DNA of 5,699 nt from Halanaerobium sp. Lineage in GTDB: Bacteria > Bacillota > Halanaerobiia > Halanaerobiales > Halanaerobiaceae. This document shows, in pieces, positions 4,836 through 5,699 of the stretch (position 1 is its first letter; every line of letters starts with the position of its first letter). The stretch lies in contig QBLP01000160.1 in NCBI GenBank assembly GCA_003070825.1, forward strand, positions 1 to 5,699. Direction: 5' to 3'. Position numbers and translations under genes: made by a program. The notes beneath the pieces are model-generated. The model saw nothing but the letters and a program-made list of their open reading frames with translations. It was not told the DNA's origin and made no database searches.

Positions 4836-5505
4836 TAATATTGATTCCAATTTCAGCTAAAAAATTATTTATTAAATTATCAGCACTCGAATCTTTTTCC
4901 CGCATAATAATTGGAATCTCTTTCAATTCTTCTTCGGCAATCATATTCTGTTCAAAGTCATTAGAAGAACATAAAACCAGGCTGTCCTCAAAAAAATCAT
5001 GTTTATCGATATAAGGACAATCATCACAATTTTTTTCAAAAAAGAGGTGGTCACAGTTTTCCATTCCGGCTAAAATTCCAAGATTATAGTCATGTTTTAA
5101 GACATTATTTAAGACATCAGAAGAATTAAAGGTGTCAATTTTAACCCGCAGATTATTATAATTTTCTTCAAAATTATGGATTTTTGAAGCAAAATAAAAG
5201 GAACCAAAATTCTGGCAGGCTGCGATAACCAGGTGCTTATTTTTGTTTTTAATCTTTTCGATTTCATTATACAGATTTTCTTCTAAATGCAGAATTGTTT
5301 CTGCATAATCAAAAACTTTCTGGCCAACTTCTGTTAAAATAACCCCTTTGTTTGATCTTTGGAGAAGAGGCAGCGCAAAATTTTCCTCTAATTTCTGCAG
5401 CTGTTTACTTAAGCCTGGCTGCGTAATATGCAGAGCTTTACTGGCTTTGGAGATGCTCTTAGATCTTGCTGTATAGTAAAAGGACTTTAGATATTCAATC
5501 TTCAC
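4822..5505 (-). CDS. LysR-family transcriptional regulator, C-terminus replaced by adapter sequence
   Basis: A LysR-type regulator with an N-terminal winged helix-turn-helix (about 3-61, core S-I-S-K-A-S-K-A-L-H-I-T-Q-P-G-L-S at 17-33), a linker helix (about 62-88) and an effector-binding domain starting near 91. The visible frame has 227 residues where about 290-300 is usual. The cut falls in L-A-E-I-G-I-N-I-N, where family members normally continue with the second half of the effector domain. The last residues L-H-A and the stop codon TAA (4822-4824) are encoded by the adapter, so genuine coding sequence ends at about 4836. The start is GTG 5503-5505, preceded by AGAGGGG (5514-5520) at 8-nt spacing and an in-frame TAA immediately upstream. 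Cysteines 151, 160 and 163 cluster in the effector domain. The regulated gene is probably divergent, beyond the window. Ligand unknown. Confidence 0.88.
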   Translation of the reverse strand: MKIEYLKSFYYTARSKSISKASKALHITQPGLSKQLQKLEENFALPLLQRSNKGVILTEVGQKVFDYAETILHLEENLYNEIEKIKNKNKHLVIAACQNFGSFYFASKIHNFEENYNNLRVKIDTFNSSDVLNNVLKHDYNLGILAGMENCDHLFFEKNCDDCPYIDKHDFFEDSLVLCSSNDFEQNMIAEEELKEIPIIMREKDSSADNLINNFLAEIGININLHA

Positions 5506-5538
5506 TTAATTTTCCCCTCTCATATATCAATAATTTTG

Positions 5539-5568
5539 TATATAACAGTCTGTTATAGAACATAACAA
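5539..5568 (-). promoter_or_regulatory. Candidate lysR promoter overlapping the operator
   Basis: On the minus strand TTGTTA (5563-5568) and TATATA (5539-5544) are separated by 18 nt and fully overlap the palindromic boxes, as expected for autorepression. A second candidate on the same strand is TTTACT (5619-5624) with TATAAT (5596-5601) at 17 nt. AT-richness makes either call tentative. Confidence 0.35.
5542..5566. promoter_or_regulatory. Double LysR-type operator (two overlapping T-N11-A palindromes)
   Basis: ATAAC-N5-GTTAT (5542-5556) lies within a perfect 17-bp palindrome, TATAACAG-T-CTGTTATA (5541-5557). A second box, GTTAT-N5-ATAAC (5552-5566), shares the central half-site. Each box is 15 bp with the T-N11-A pattern typical of LysR-type boxes. 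Their centres (5549 and 5559) are 10 bp apart, one helical turn. They lie 37-61 bp upstream of the LysR start codon, where autoregulatory and divergent-promoter sites of such regulators usually sit. Binding itself is inferred. Confidence 0.65.
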
Positions 5569-5599
5569 AGATTCATTTTCTTACTCTTAGTTACTATTA

Positions 5600-5605
5600 T
5601 ATAAT
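5600..5605 (+). promoter_or_regulatory. Candidate -10 of a divergent promoter activated by LysR
   Basis: TATAAT on the + strand has only a poor -35, as is common for activator-dependent promoters. If transcription starts near 5612, the operator centres fall at about -63 and -53, the classical LysR activation position. GGGAGGGG (5645-5652) downstream looks like a ribosome binding site, but no start codon follows at a suitable distance before the adapter at 5681. The rest of 5506-5680 shows no gene. Confidence 0.35.
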
Positions 5606-5680
5606 AATTAATGTAATCAGTAAAAGATGGATAAAGTTTTCAGCGGGAGGGGATATTTTAAATTTAATATTCGATTGAGG

Positions 5681-5699
5681 CTGTCTCTTATACACATCT
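5681..5699 (+). other. Nextera/Tn5 mosaic-end adapter at the contig end (artefact)
   Basis: The last 19 bases, CTGTCTCTTATACACATCT, are identical to 4787-4805 and in the same orientation. They mark the end of a tagmented library fragment, so genomic sequence stops at 5680. This is not a natural transposon end. Confidence 0.97.

Noticed and set aside
5645..5680. Start of a divergent + strand gene after GGGAGGGG
   Set aside because: No ATG, GTG or TTG at usable spacing. The only TTG (5675-5677) is 22 nt away, and the sequence ends in adapter, so a coding call cannot be supported.

Overview
The window is AT-rich bacterial DNA with strong AGGAGG-type ribosome binding sites. Its pyrimidine genes are of the Gram-positive kind: a PyrK/PyrD class 1B dihydroorotate dehydrogenase, a Thermus/clostridial-type PyrE and a group 2 PyrF. 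This points to a low-GC member of the Bacillota. The protein style resembles anaerobes such as Halanaerobiales, but that is an impression only.

Positions 1-3375 (+ strand) hold the distal part of a de novo UMP biosynthesis operon: the 3' end of pyrC, then pyrF, pyrK, pyrD and pyrE. The genes are tightly packed: pyrC overlaps pyrF by 17 nt, pyrK overlaps pyrD by 8 nt, and the other gaps are 56 and 42 nt. Together they cover dihydroorotate formation (PyrC), oxidation to orotate (PyrD with its PyrK electron-transfer subunit), phosphoribosylation to OMP (PyrE) and decarboxylation to UMP (PyrF). A perfect 14-bp hairpin lies between pyrF and pyrK, just before the pyrK ribosome binding site.

Positions 3376-3923 hold a separately promoted glyoxalase I-like gene (+) with all four metal ligands, closed by a hairpin terminator. 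This terminator sits between convergent genes and probably works in both directions. On the minus strand, 3923-4763 holds a probable two-gene unit: a small, very basic protein of unknown function followed by a nucleotidyltransferase-fold protein of the DUF6036/AbiEii-like kind.

Positions 4787-4835 are not genomic. They are a read-through Illumina Nextera adapter: the Tn5 mosaic end, the read-1 linker, an 8-base index and the start of the P5 segment. The last 19 bases of the window (5681-5699) are the same mosaic end. The window is therefore a chimeric assembly product. The segment 4836-5680, with a LysR-family regulator and its upstream region, is not shown to be next to the rest. The regulator's C-terminus and stop codon are supplied by adapter bases, so its truncation is artificial. 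Its upstream region carries two overlapping LysR-type T-N11-A palindromes, one helical turn apart, and candidate divergent promoters. The divergent target gene is lost at the adapter end.

The most consequential result is the assembly artefact. I see no convincing new biological system. The main biological leads are the two-operator LysR site, the cysteine cluster in that regulator, the pyrF-pyrK hairpin and the small basic protein/nucleotidyltransferase pair.
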